This document shows positions 25,809-34,448 of a stretch of 64,000 nucleotides of DNA, piece after piece. The number at the start of each line of letters is the position of its first letter. Position 1 is the stretch's first letter. Where the stretch lies: the NCBI RefSeq assembly GCF_900176515.1, contig NZ_FWXV01000002.1, positions 1,674,001 through 1,738,000 on the forward strand, given 5' to 3'. The notes beneath the pieces are model-generated. The model was not told the origin of the DNA, made no database searches, and saw only the letters and a program-made list of their open reading frames with translations. The stretch is from Kibdelosporangium aridum (lineage in GTDB: Bacteria > Actinomycetota > Actinomycetes > Mycobacteriales > Pseudonocardiaceae). Position numbers and translations under genes: made by a program.

Positions 25809-27019
25809 CAGATTGCCCAGCTCCACACCGTCAGCGAGTAAGCGCCGAACCAGGACGTGATCACTGCCAGTCCGGTCAGCGTGGCGACGACGGTAGCGGT
25901 CTGTCGTTTGGCGAGGCCGACCGCTATCGGGATCAGCAACACGAACGCGGGCAGCAACAGCCGCGTCTTGGACGCCATCAGCCCGTTCGACCCGATGTCC
26001 ATGATCAGCACGCCGAGCCCGAAGACCATCAGCGGCCACGGCAGTTTCATCTTGAACCCGATCACGACCAGCGCGATTGCTCCGAGCAGCAGCAGGATCG
26101 TCACGCCTTCGAGCACCGACAGTTGCCGGGTCAGCGCCTCGACCGCGAACCTCCACGTGGCCACGCCGCCGTCGAACCGCGAGTCCCAGCCGCGTTCCTG
26201 CAGGTTGAAGTACCCGAACAGCTCTCCGGTCCGGTGGGCCACCCAGCCGAGGTAGCCGAACAGCCCGAGCGGCACGAGCAGCCCGCCGAGCCAGGGACGC
26301 CAGCCGTCCTGGCGTTTGATCACGGCGACCAGCGCGGCGAGACCGACCGCCAGCACCAGGGCCGCGGCCGTCGGCCGAACCAGACCAGCGCAAGCACAAG
26401 CCAGACCGGCAAGGATCCAGTTCCGTTCGAGCACTCCGACCAGCGCCCACGCGGCGAAGGCGCAGAAGAGCGCCTCGGAGTACGGCATGACCAGCACGAC
26501 GCTCATCGGCGCGGCGGCGAACAGGGCGACCAGGATCAGCCCGATCCGGATGGACCCGCCTGGGATCCGTCTGCCGATCCTGGCCAGGGCGTACGCACAG
26601 AAGACCCCGGCTACGACCGTGATCGTGAAGGCCGCGACCAGCCGTGCGGTCTCGGTGCCACCGAAGGGCGCGGCCAGGTAGTTGATCAGCTTCGGGTACC
26701 CGGGGAAGAACGCCAGCGGTGTCTCGGGGCTGCGCTGGTTGTAGGCGTCGACCAGCCGGTGCGGCACGTTGTCGTAGCCGCCTGCGGCGATGCCCAGATA
26801 CCAGTCCGCGTCCCACGATGTGAGCGCCTGTCCCATCGGGAAACGTGTCTGATAACTCATCCACGACAGCACGAGCAGGCCGAACTCGCGAATGCCCAGG
26901 TAGATCAGCGCGGGCGCGAGCATGTAGGCGACTCGGCGCACGGTCCAGGTTCTGAGCCGGATTTGTTCAGTTTTTTCCGCGATTGCCGCCGGCTGCCGAG
27001 TCACCTCCGTCGTGGACAC
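25808..27019 (-). CDS. Polytopic membrane glycosyltransferase (GT-C type, PIG-V/mannosyltransferase-like)
   Basis: A 403-residue protein with about ten membrane helices. The first periplasmic loop has S-W-D-A-D-W-Y-L-G-I-A, the W-D-x-x-W/H-Y motif typical of PIG-V-like GT-C mannosyltransferases. Then F-F-P-G-Y-P and M-P-Y-S-E-A-L-F follow, both typical of the same group. Such enzymes use polyprenyl-phosphate sugars on the outer face of the membrane. The acceptor is unknown. It shares a transcript with the nitroreductase gene, although no functional link is evident. Confidence 0.82.
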   Translation of the reverse strand: MSTTEVTRQPAAIAEKTEQIRLRTWTVRRVAYMLAPALIYLGIREFGLLVLSWMSYQTRFPMGQALTSWDADWYLGIAAGGYDNVPHRLVDAYNQRSPETPLAFFPGYPKLINYLAAPFGGTETARLVAAFTITVVAGVFCAYALARIGRRIPGGSIRIGLILVALFAAAPMSVVLVMPYSEALFCAFAAWALVGVLERNWILAGLACACAGLVRPTAAALVLAVGLAALVAVIKRQDGWRPWLGGLLVPLGLFGYLGWVAHRTGELFGYFNLQERGWDSRFDGGVATWRFAVEALTRQLSVLEGVTILLLLGAIALVVIGFKMKLPWPLMVFGLGVLIMDIGSNGLMASKTRLLLPAFVLLIPIAVGLAKRQTATVVATLTGLAVITSWFGAYSLTVWSWAI

Positions 27020-27142
27020 GCGACAAGGCTAAAGCTTCCTGACCTGAGTGTCCGGGACCACACGATGCGGAAAACCCCCTACCAGGCGCAGGTAGGCTCA
27101 TCCCGACGTGGTCTGAAGCGATTGAGGAGAGGGTTGAGCGGC

Positions 27143-28408
27143 GTGGCGCTCGTTGTCCAGAAATACGGCGGTTCATCCGTTGAGAACGCCGACCGGATAA
27201 AACGTGTCGCCGAGAGAATCGTGGCCACCAAGAAGGCGGGCAACGACGTCGTCGTGGCGGTCTCCGCGATGGGGGACACCACCGACGAGCTGCTCGACCT
27301 CGCCGGCCAGGTCGCCCCGGTGCCGCCGGCTCGTGAGCTGGACATGCTGCTCACGTCCGGTGAGCGGATCTCGATGTCGCTGCTGGCCATGGCGATTCAC
27401 GCGCAAGGCCTGGAAGCCCGGTCGTACACCGGCTCGCAGGCAGGCGTGATCACGACAGCCGCGCACGGCAACGCCCGCATCATCGACGTGACCCCGAGCC
27501 GGATCCAGGAGGCGCTCGACGACGGCGCCATCGCGATCGTGGCCGGGTTCCAGGGCGTGAGCCAGGGCACCAACGAGATCACCACGCTCGGCCGGGGCGG
27601 TACGGACACCACGGCGGTGGCCCTCGCGGCCGCGCTCGGTGCCGACGTCTGCGAGATCTACACCGACGTGGACGGCGTGTTCACCGCCGACCCGCGGATC
27701 GTGCCCAACGCCAAGCACCTTGACCGCATCACCTACGAGGAGATGCTGGAGATGGCCGCGAGCGGGGCCAAGGTGCTGATGCTGCGCTGTGTCGAATACG
27801 CCCGCCGGTACGGGGTGCCGGTCCGGGTCCGGTCGTCGTTCAACCAAAAGCCCGGCACTGTGGTGACCGGGTCGATCGAGGAGCTCTCCGTGGAACAAGC
27901 GATGATCACGGGCGTCGCGCACGACCGTTCCGAAGCGAAGGTCACCGTCGTCGGTGTGCCGGACAAGCTCGGCGTCGCGGCCAGCATCTTCCGGGTGATC
28001 GCCGACATCGGCGTGGACATCGACATGGTGCTGCAGAACGTGTCGTCCACGCACACCGGCCGCACCGACATCACGTTCACGCTGTCCAAGGCGAACGGCC
28101 CGAACGCGGTGGCCGCGCTGGAGAAGGTACGCGCCGAGCTGGGCTTCGAGCAGGTCCTCTACGACGACCACATCGGCAAGGTCTCGCTGGTCGGCGCGGG
28201 CATGCGCTCGCACCCCGGTGTGACGGCGACGTTCTGCGAGGCGCTGGCCAGGGCGGGCGTGAACATCGAGATCATCAACACCTCGGAGATCCGGATCTCG
28301 GTGCTGATCAGGGACACCGAGCTGGACGCGGCGGTGCGCGCGATCCACGACGCGTTCGACCTCGGCGGCGACGAAGAGGCAGTGGTGTACGCGGGGAGTG
28401 GTCGCTGA
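27143..28408 (+). CDS. lysC: Aspartate kinase (alpha subunit, full length)
   Basis: A protein of 421 residues from the GTG at 27143; a TTG at 27134 is the alternative. It phosphorylates aspartate at the head of the lysine, threonine, methionine and diaminopimelate pathway. K-Y-G-G-S-S at residues 7-12 is the nucleotide/substrate motif; G-R-G-G-T-D-T-T-A near 155 is in the kinase core; two ACT domains follow residue 260 for feedback by amino acids. The stop overlaps the asd start (GCTGATGG), the classical actinobacterial operon. Confidence 0.97.
   Translation: MALVVQKYGGSSVENADRIKRVAERIVATKKAGNDVVVAVSAMGDTTDELLDLAGQVAPVPPARELDMLLTSGERISMSLLAMAIHAQGLEARSYTGSQAGVITTAAHGNARIIDVTPSRIQEALDDGAIAIVAGFQGVSQGTNEITTLGRGGTDTTAVALAAALGADVCEIYTDVDGVFTADPRIVPNAKHLDRITYEEMLEMAASGAKVLMLRCVEYARRYGVPVRVRSSFNQKPGTVVTGSIEELSVEQAMITGVAHDRSEAKVTVVGVPDKLGVAASIFRVIADIGVDIDMVLQNVSSTHTGRTDITFTLSKANGPNAVAALEKVRAELGFEQVLYDDHIGKVSLVGAGMRSHPGVTATFCEALARAGVNIEIINTSEIRISVLIRDTELDAAVRAIHDAFDLGGDEEAVVYAGSGR
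27890..28408 (+). CDS. lysC: Internal in-frame start: aspartate kinase beta subunit
   Basis: A GTG at 27890 lies in the lysC frame, preceded by GAGGAG at 27878-27883 with ideal spacing. The product would be 172 residues and consist of the regulatory ACT domains. Corynebacterial and Bacillus aspartate kinases of alpha2-beta2 type use exactly this kind of nested start, and the corynebacterial beta subunit is also 172 residues. Expression is inferred, not shown. Confidence 0.65.
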   Translation: MEQAMITGVAHDRSEAKVTVVGVPDKLGVAASIFRVIADIGVDIDMVLQNVSSTHTGRTDITFTLSKANGPNAVAALEKVRAELGFEQVLYDDHIGKVSLVGAGMRSHPGVTATFCEALARAGVNIEIINTSEIRISVLIRDTELDAAVRAIHDAFDLGGDEEAVVYAGSGR

Positions 28409-29466
28409 TGGCACCGGTACTGGCACTCGTCGGCGCAACGGGCGCCGTCGGCGGCGTGATGATCGACATCATGAACAACCGCCCCTCCTTCCCATGGGGT
28501 GAGGTCCGGCTGATCGCCTCGGCGCGCTCGGCGGGCAAGAAGATGACCGTGCGCGGCCAGGAGCTGACCGTCATCGAGATCTCACCGGAAGCCTTCGACG
28601 GCGTGGACGTCGCGATGTTCGACGTGCCGGACGAGATCTCGGCGCAGTGGGCACCGATCGCGGCCGAGCACGGCGCGATCGCGGTGGACAACTCCGGCGC
28701 CTTCCGGATGGACTCGGACGTGCCGCTGGTGGTGCCCGAGGTGAACATCGACAAGATCAACGAGCGGCCACGCGGGATCATCTCGAACCCGAACTGCACG
28801 ACGCTGTCGATGATGGCCGCGGTGGGTGCGTTGCACCGGAAGTTCGAGCTGACCGAACTCGTGGTGGCGTCGTATCAGGCAGCGTCCGGAGCGGGCCAAG
28901 CAGGCATCGACCGGCTGTACGCCGAGATGGAAGCCGTGGCAGGCAAGCACGTCGGCGGTCGCGCGGGCGATGTGGCCGAGGCACTGCAGGCCGCTGGACT
29001 GTCCAGTGAGGACTCACCGTTCCCGGCACCACTGGTGCTGAACGTGGTCCCATGGGCCGGGTCGTTGAAGGAAGACGGCTGGGCCAGCGAAGAGCTGAAG
29101 GTCCGCAACGAAGCCCGCAAGATCATGGGAATCCCAGATCTGAAGGTCTCGGCGACCTGTGTGCGTGTCCCGGTCGTGACGACGCATTCCCTTGCGGTGC
29201 ACGCGACCTTCGCCAACCCGGTGACGGTGGCCGAAGCACACGAGGTGTTCAAGGCGCAGCCGTCGGTCGTCCTGATCGACGACCCGACGGCGTCGAAGTT
29301 CCCGACCCCCGCGGACGTCGTGGGCGGGGACCCGACCTACGTCGGCCGGGTCCGCCAGGCCCTGGACTTCCCGAACACGCTGGACTTCTTCGTCTGCGGC
29401 GACAACCTGCGCAAGGGCGCGGCGCTGAACACGTATGAGATCGCGGAGGCCCTGGTCGTCAGCTAG
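28408..29466 (+). CDS. asd: Aspartate-semialdehyde dehydrogenase
   Basis: A protein of 352 residues. The NADP-binding start is L-A-L-V-G-A-T-G-A-V-G, and the active cysteine is in I-S-N-P-N-C-T-T near residue 130. Further family motifs are Q-A-A-S-G-A-G and V-P-V-V-T-T-H (catalytic His region near 250). It reduces aspartyl phosphate to the semialdehyde, directly after LysC. Translation is coupled to lysC by an overlapping stop and start. Confidence 0.97.
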   Translation: MAPVLALVGATGAVGGVMIDIMNNRPSFPWGEVRLIASARSAGKKMTVRGQELTVIEISPEAFDGVDVAMFDVPDEISAQWAPIAAEHGAIAVDNSGAFRMDSDVPLVVPEVNIDKINERPRGIISNPNCTTLSMMAAVGALHRKFELTELVVASYQAASGAGQAGIDRLYAEMEAVAGKHVGGRAGDVAEALQAAGLSSEDSPFPAPLVLNVVPWAGSLKEDGWASEELKVRNEARKIMGIPDLKVSATCVRVPVVTTHSLAVHATFANPVTVAEAHEVFKAQPSVVLIDDPTASKFPTPADVVGGDPTYVGRVRQALDFPNTLDFFVCGDNLRKGAALNTYEIAEALVVS

Positions 29467-29477
29467 GCCAGGTGGAG

Positions 29478-29517
29478 GCCCGGGCTCTCGTCGCGAATGA
29501 AACGAGAGTCCGGGCCT
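29478..29517 (+). terminator. Hairpin terminator of lysC-asd
   Basis: GGCCCGGGCTCTCGT and ACGAGAGTCCGGGCC pair almost perfectly around a 10-base loop, starting 12 bases after the asd stop. Confidence 0.85.
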
Positions 29518-29535
29518 TCGCGCATACAACGGAAG

Positions 29536-30661
29536 TGTCTAGGTGTGATGTCCAGGGAGGTTGTCCCGGTTTGGGTGTGTGACGGCCTGTCGTGAAGACA
29601 GGGGAAGGCCTCTGGTTGTGAAGTGGAGCTGTCTAGGAACCGCTTCACATGTCCGGAGGCCTTCGTGTCCCACCCTAACGCGACGCTGACGCCGCGTACC
29701 CGGCTACGGCTGGCGCGTCTGATCGTCGAGCAGAACTGGCGGCCCGCCGAGGCGGCGAAGATGTTCATGGTCGCGCCCAGGACCGCAAGAAAATGGGCCG
29801 ACCGCTATCGGCTCGAGGGCGAAGCCGGGATGGCCGACCGCAGCTCGCGGCCGCGCCACAGCCCGACTCGCACACCCGAGCCGGTGGTTCGCGCGATCGT
29901 TGGTGTGCGCTGGCGCCACCGGGTGGGCCCGGTCCAGATCGGCGGCCGGCTGGGCATCCCAGCCTCCACCGTGCATGCGGTACTGACCCGGTGCCGGATC
30001 AACCGGCTTTCCCGGATCGACAGGGTCACCGGCGAACCCTTGCGCCGCTACGAACATCCCCATCCCGGCTGCTTGATCCATGTCGACGTCACCAAGTTCG
30101 GCAACATCCCCGACGGCGGTGGCCACCGGTTCGTCGGACGTCAGCAAGGAGACCGCAACAAGCGAGCCACCGCGGGCCTGCCCAAGGGCGAGGACTACAA
30201 ACCGCGGACCGGCAAAGCCTTTCTGCACACGGTCGTCGACGACCACTCCCGTGCCGCCTACGCCGAAATCCACGCCGACGAGCGAGGCGAGACCGCGACC
30301 GCCGTCCTGCGCCGCGCGGTCGCCTGGTTCGGCGAACGCGGAGTCGTCATCGAACGAGTCCTGTCCGACAACGGCGCCGCCTACCGATCCTTCGCCTGGC
30401 GCGACGCCTGCTCCGAACTAGGCATCACACCGAAACGCACACGCCCCTACCGGCCACAGACCAACGGCAAGGTCGAACGATTCCACCGCACCCTGGCCGA
30501 CGGCTGGGCCTACGCCCGCTTCTACCACACCGAACACCAGCGCCGAGCAGCACTACCGGGCTGGCTCCACTTCTACAATCACCACCGAGCCCACTCAGCC
30601 ATCGGAGGCAAGCCGCCCATCACCCGGCTAACCAACCTCCCTGGGCATCACATCTAGGGCA
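29536..30661 (+). mobile_element. IS481-type insertion sequence
   Basis: One DDE transposase gene lies between imperfect terminal inverted repeats. The left end reads TGTCTAGGTGTGATGTCCAG at 29536. The right end, in reverse complement from 30661, reads TGCCCTAGATGTGATGCCCA. About 25 bp match (CTAG-TGTGATG-CCAGGGAGGTTG). The tip could be TGT or CTAG; I cannot decide. I see no target-site duplication. The right end supplies the stop codon of the truncated Xre gene. Confidence 0.85.
29665..30657 (+). CDS. IS481-family transposase
   Basis: About 330 residues from the GTG at 29665, which has GGAGG six bases upstream. The N-terminal helix-turn-helix contains R-P-A-E-A-A-K-M-F and A-P-R-T-A-R-K-W. 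The rve/DDE core has Asp in L-I-H-V-D-V-T-K-F, Asp in S-D-N-G-A-A-Y and Glu in G-K-V-E-R-F-H-R-T-L, followed by H-S-A-I-G-G-K-P-P. All three catalytic residues are present and the frame is intact, so the element may be active. The stop codon lies in the right terminal repeat. Confidence 0.95.
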   Translation: MSHPNATLTPRTRLRLARLIVEQNWRPAEAAKMFMVAPRTARKWADRYRLEGEAGMADRSSRPRHSPTRTPEPVVRAIVGVRWRHRVGPVQIGGRLGIPASTVHAVLTRCRINRLSRIDRVTGEPLRRYEHPHPGCLIHVDVTKFGNIPDGGGHRFVGRQQGDRNKRATAGLPKGEDYKPRTGKAFLHTVVDDHSRAAYAEIHADERGETATAVLRRAVAWFGERGVVIERVLSDNGAAYRSFAWRDACSELGITPKRTRPYRPQTNGKVERFHRTLADGWAYARFYHTEHQRRAALPGWLHFYNHHRAHSAIGGKPPITRLTNLPGHHI

Positions 30662-31304
30662 GGATACGGATCTCCACCTTCGGGTTCTGGCTGATCTGCA
30701 ACAGATGCCGCAGCTGAGCGGCCATGACCGCGGGGCCACCGACAATGGTGCGGATCGCTCCCTCGGTCAGCACTGCGGAGAGCCCGCGGAAGTCGGGATC
30801 CGAGAGCCTTTTCTGCCTGCGCATCCGGAGTTCGACCACGCGATCTACATCGACTGTACGAACGGTCGCTATCGCGCTGTTGGCAACGGCAGCGGTGTAG
30901 GTCTCTATCTGCAGTAGGCCCTGGATGAACACCGTGTCGTAGGTCCGGATCCGGACGGCGTCCTCACCCAGTTCGAGCAGCATCTCGCCTATCTCCGACA
31001 GAATGTCCGAGTACTCCTGCCACCAGCCCGGCTCGTCTGCCTTCGCTCTGAGCCTTTCCAGCGCGGTGGCCTGCTCCTCCTCGACCTCCAACACTTCGCA
31101 GAACCTCGCGAGGTGCACGGGAGTGAGCCGGGACAACCCGTTCTCCGTTCTCCGCCAATGGTTGCCTGAAATTCTGTATTCAGAGTTCAGGCCTTCGTTC
31201 ATCACCACGACAAGGTCTTCCTGGCGAAGGTTCGCCTGATGGCGGAACTCGCGCAGCTGCTTGCCAAGGCGCCGGGACCTGATCGTTTTGCGCAGTGCCA
31301 TCAC
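30654..31304 (-). pseudogene. Xre-family regulator with DUF5753-like domain, 3' end removed by the IS
   Basis: A frame of 216 codons (ATG at 31304 or 31301). The N-terminal helix-turn-helix runs from G-K-Q-L-R-E-F-R to about residue 75. A DUF5753-like sensor domain follows (D-T-V-F-I-Q-G-L-L-Q-I-E-T-Y). Family members run about 270-290 residues and continue after I-R-I-L-P-F; here the frame stops at I-R-I-L-P because the next codon is the TAG inside the IS end. About 60-70 residues are missing and are not found on the other side of the IS. It may still bind DNA. Confidence 0.8.
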
Positions 31305-31406
31305 ATCATTGTCAGCACTGGAAATCCCGTTACCCGATCGTGGTATTCAAGATCATCGAACGCTCCGGCACACTCGAAGTGCCTACCAGGAAAGGAGGTG
31401 TGTCGC

Positions 31407-31601
31407 ATGGGATATACCGGTGTCGACGTTGACACGTACGCGTCGATCTCGCCCGACTGCGAGATCAAGTACACGATCGGCGTCATGGAAGTCGAGTTCA
31501 TGATGGGCAAGCACTTCACGTTGCTCGCCGACGAGCAGAGTCTCCGACAGCTACTGCGCGTCGGTGCGTTGGCGCTCGAGGAACTGCAAGCCGCGCGATA
31601 G
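31407..31601 (+). CDS. Small hypothetical protein divergent from the Xre gene
   Basis: A 64-residue protein with a perfect ribosome binding site (AAAGGAGGTG, 6 bases before ATG). It contains E-I-K-Y-T-I-G-V-M-E-V-E-F and L-R-Q-L-L-R-V-G-A-L-A-L-E-E-L, suggesting a small alpha/beta fold. Xre/DUF5753 regulators often neighbour a small DUF397 protein, but this one lacks the DUF397 signature and is divergent. It is probably controlled by the Xre regulator. Function unknown. Confidence 0.65.
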   Translation: MGYTGVDVDTYASISPDCEIKYTIGVMEVEFMMGKHFTLLADEQSLRQLLRVGALALEELQAAR

Positions 31602-31679
31602 AAGATGCTTTTGGCGGGGGTTGCGGGTGGCGGTATGCGCGCTTGCGCAGCGGCGCTGCTGAGCTTGCGATCTCGGCCT

Positions 31680-32876
31680 TCAGACTTTGACGCTTGCGGG
31701 TTCCGCGAGAGCGGGGGCCGGTGTCCGGCGGATGAGCACGGCCGCGCATGCGGCGATGACCAGTCCGCCGGCACCGGCGCCGACGAAGCCCCAACCCGGT
31801 GATCCGCTGTGGTCGACCACAAATCCGATCACCGGGGAGCCCAGCGCGACACCACAGGTGAACGCCGAACTCTGTAGCCCCGTCGCTTCCCCGCGCACAG
31901 CAACGGGAACAAGCTGAGCGACGCGCTCTCCCGTTGATGCGATGGCAGGTGCGCACATCGCGCTGGCCGGCGCGAGTGCGAGTGCGAGAATCCACCATGT
32001 GCTGCCGTCCGCGAACAGCGCTGGCATTGTCAATGCGCCAAGCAAAGCCATCAATACGACTTGTGGCAACGACTTGCGGACGGCGCCGTGCACGAGTCCG
32101 CCCGCGATCGACGCAAGGCACAGGATCACCGTTGCCGCGCCTGCCCACTCGACTTCGCCGTGCTGCCGCAGTACGGCGATCATCGCCACTTCTGTGCCGG
32201 ACAACACGAAGACTGCGCCGAACCCGACCAGCAACACTCCGATGAGCCTGCGGCTGAGCCATTCACGTCTTGGCGGACGGTCGGCGGTCGTGACTTCCTC
32301 GCTGCCGCGAAGCGGTGGGTTGAAGATGAACAACGAGACACCGGTTGCCAGGAACCCTGCCGCGAGCACGAGCAGCGCGACTGATGTGGAGACTTGGGTG
32401 GCCAGTGCCACCGCGACCACCGGGCCGATCATGAAGCACAGTTCGACCGAGATCGAGTCGAGCGAGTAGGCCGTGCGGCGATGTGCCTCCGGCACGAGCG
32501 CGGCGACCGCCTGCCTACCGATGGACATCGGCTGGATGGCGAGCAGGCCGCCGAGGAAGGCCATCGGTAGCAGCACGGGATACGGCATCAGTGGCGCGGT
32601 GGCCCAGAACGCGGTCTCGGCGATGGTCGTGATCATCAGCGCCTTGCGCAGGCCGTATCGGTCGATGAACCGGCCGTAGAGCGGTGCGCCGATCGCGATA
32701 CCGATCGTCGTGGCGCCGCCGACCAGGCCCGCTGCTCCGTAACCGCGGCCGAGACCGAGGACCACGTGCAGGGTCAGCGTCATTCCGGCCGCCGCGACCG
32801 GGATTCTGGTGAGGAAGATCAAGATCAGGAGAGACCGGGCACCCGGCAGCGCGAACAGCTTTTGGTATCTCTCCAC
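31680..32876 (-). CDS. Major facilitator superfamily transporter
   Basis: A 398-residue protein with about twelve membrane helices. The loop between helices 2 and 3 has the MFS motif A-type sequence G-R-F-I-D-R-Y-G-L-R-K. The central cytoplasmic loop between helices 6 and 7 carries R-P-P-R-R-E-W-L-S-R-R. Most similar in layout to small-molecule efflux transporters; the substrate cannot be read from sequence. It stands alone, convergent with the small gene at 31407. Confidence 0.9.
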   Translation of the reverse strand: MERYQKLFALPGARSLLILIFLTRIPVAAAGMTLTLHVVLGLGRGYGAAGLVGGATTIGIAIGAPLYGRFIDRYGLRKALMITTIAETAFWATAPLMPYPVLLPMAFLGGLLAIQPMSIGRQAVAALVPEAHRRTAYSLDSISVELCFMIGPVVAVALATQVSTSVALLVLAAGFLATGVSLFIFNPPLRGSEEVTTADRPPRREWLSRRLIGVLLVGFGAVFVLSGTEVAMIAVLRQHGEVEWAGAATVILCLASIAGGLVHGAVRKSLPQVVLMALLGALTMPALFADGSTWWILALALAPASAMCAPAIASTGERVAQLVPVAVRGEATGLQSSAFTCGVALGSPVIGFVVDHSGSPGWGFVGAGAGGLVIAACAAVLIRRTPAPALAEPASVKV

Positions 32877-33068
32877 GAACAGTCAGGGGATCATCTGATT
32901 ACCCCACCGAGCAACCGAGTTTTCGCCCGGTTCTTCGCAATCACACGAATGGACGAGGTCTAGACCAGGACACTCCGGGCCACTCTGTAGCCACGGGTGA
33001 CCACCCTGCGGTCCCCCGAACGAGTCGCTTTATTGACTCGTTCCAGATTAAGTGGTGAGGTGGCAGTG

Positions 33069-33512
33069 ATGGCGACACCGACAGCCCCGGATCGAGCCCA
33101 GCTGCGTGACCGGCTCAAGGCTGCCGGTCTGCGGGTGACAGCACCGAGGCTGGCGGTGCTGACCTTGCTGAACGAGCTCCCACACGCCACCGCCGACCAG
33201 GTCGCGACCGGGGTGCGGGAGCTGTTGGGTTCCGTATCCACCCAGGCGGTGTACGACGTGCTGAACGTGTTCACCAGCGCGAAGCTGGTCCGGCGGATAG
33301 AGCCGGCCGGGCATCCGGCCCGGTTCGAGACCCGCATCGGGGACAACCACCATCACCTTGTCTGCCGCCAGTGCGGCCGCACCGAGGATGTCGACTGCGC
33401 GGTCGGCCCGGCGCCATGCCTCACACCGTCGGAGTCGGCAGGCTTCGTCGTCGACGAGGCCGAGGTGGTGTTCTGGGGCATTTGTCCTGATTGTACGAAC
33501 ATCACTCCCTAA
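33069..33512 (+). CDS. Fur-family metalloregulator (FurA/PerR-like)
   Basis: A protein of 147 residues from the ATG at 33069. The winged helix is at about 8-85 (L-R-V-T-A-P-R-L-A-V-L). The metal site is D-N-H-H-H-L-V-C, then C-R-Q-C-G-R and a C-terminal C-P-D-C, giving a structural Zn(Cys)4. In actinomycetes this type usually represses a neighbouring katG or catalase gene; none is present here. An A/T-rich stretch at 33028-33053 (TTTATTGACTCG...AGATTAAG) could be its own operator. Confidence 0.9.
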   Translation: MATPTAPDRAQLRDRLKAAGLRVTAPRLAVLTLLNELPHATADQVATGVRELLGSVSTQAVYDVLNVFTSAKLVRRIEPAGHPARFETRIGDNHHHLVCRQCGRTEDVDCAVGPAPCLTPSESAGFVVDEAEVVFWGICPDCTNITP

Positions 33513-33532
33513 AGCCCTCCCACCACGAGGAA

Positions 33533-33569
33533 GAACGGCCCGGTGAGCCCCTCGCTCGCCGGGCCGTTC
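33533..33569 (+). terminator. Hairpin terminator of the Fur-family gene
   Basis: GAACGGCCCGG pairs with CCGGGCCGTTC around a 15-base loop, 21 bases after the stop codon. The remaining gene-free DNA to 33876 (about 300 bases) shows no recognisable gene; it must hold the promoter of the secreted protein. Confidence 0.8.
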
Positions 33570-33876
33570 GCTGTGCGCGCCGAATATCTCGAATTCACTC
33601 ACTGAGGTGAGGGTTCGCTCCGTCGTGGCTGTTCAGCGCCCGTGCGCCTGGCGTGTCCGGCGCCGGTCCGTGATCAGCTTCCTGACGCACGTCCCCACCC
33701 CGTGTCGGAACTAGTTGATCTACGCCGCCAAATCGATTACCTAGCGTAAATCGTCGATTACGACCTTGGTAAAGAACTCTGGCGAGCCTGCCCCAGGCTG
33801 GTGACTATGTTCCGGTACTAGCGGAGTCCGCTCATTGTTGGCTACGTCATCATTTGAGCGGGGGGAGGAGTCGAGA

Positions 33877-34401
33877 ATGAGAATGGGATTCGTCAAAAAG
33901 CTCGCCGTCGTCGTAGTCGGGAGCATGATCGCGTTGGCAGGCGGAGCCTCCGCCGATGACTGGCATGGGTCCGGCTGGACCGCCACGGCAGACCCCGAGG
34001 TGGCTGCCAAGACTGTCCAACGCATGCACGACCAGCTGAAATCCGCGTATGAAGCCGGCGATGTCGCCGGTGTGAAGAGCAATGTGCGCGAGCTCGACGG
34101 CGTCCTCGACGCGCTCGTGACCAGGACCGATGAGTGGGCTACCCGCGCGGAGACCCGTGACAACTCGGTCAAGGCCAACGACCTGAACACCGAACTGGCA
34201 GGCAAGCTGGCCTCGATGCCGGACGGCACCGCGAAGGGCCTGCCCGGCCTGGACCTGCTGTCCGGCGTGACCGCGCTACTCACCTCACTGTTGTCGACGC
34301 TGCTCGACCTGGTCACCAGCCTGCTGGGTGGCCTGCCGGTGCCAGTTCCGCTGCCGCCGCTGCCAGTGCCGCCGCTGCCGGTCGCTCCCGTCACCCCTTG
34401 A
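33877..34401 (+). CDS. Secreted helical protein with Leu/Pro-rich tail
   Basis: A protein of 174 residues from the ATG at 33877, with a strong GGGGGGAGGAG site upstream. Residues 1-26 form a Sec signal (K-K-L-A-V-V-V-V, cleavage near A-S-A). The middle is a charged helical region of about 80 residues (A-A-K-T-V-Q-R-M-H-D-Q). The C-terminal 45 residues are L-T-S-L-L-S-T-L-L-D-L followed by a P-V-P-L-P-P-L-P repeat. No family recognised. The Pro-rich end suggests wall or surface association. Confidence 0.75.
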   Translation: MRMGFVKKLAVVVVGSMIALAGGASADDWHGSGWTATADPEVAAKTVQRMHDQLKSAYEAGDVAGVKSNVRELDGVLDALVTRTDEWATRAETRDNSVKANDLNTELAGKLASMPDGTAKGLPGLDLLSGVTALLTSLLSTLLDLVTSLLGGLPVPVPLPPLPVPPLPVAPVTP

Positions 34402-34413
34402 CCGACCCGACGT

Positions 34414-34446
34414 GAATGTCCGGCGCGTTTTTCGCGCCGGACATTC
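34414..34446. terminator. Bidirectional hairpin terminator
   Basis: GAATGTCCGGCGCG and CGCGCCGGACATTC pair perfectly around TTTTT between two convergent genes; it can serve both. Confidence 0.85.
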
Positions 34447-34448
34447 GG

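Noticed and set aside
25460..27142. Long N-terminal extension of lysC on the plus strand
   Set aside because: It runs antisense to the nitroreductase and glycosyltransferase genes; LysC homology begins at the GTG at 27143.
31407..31601. DUF397 protein paired with the Xre gene
   Set aside because: The small protein lacks the DUF397 W-R-K-S-S and F-V motifs and is divergent from the regulator.
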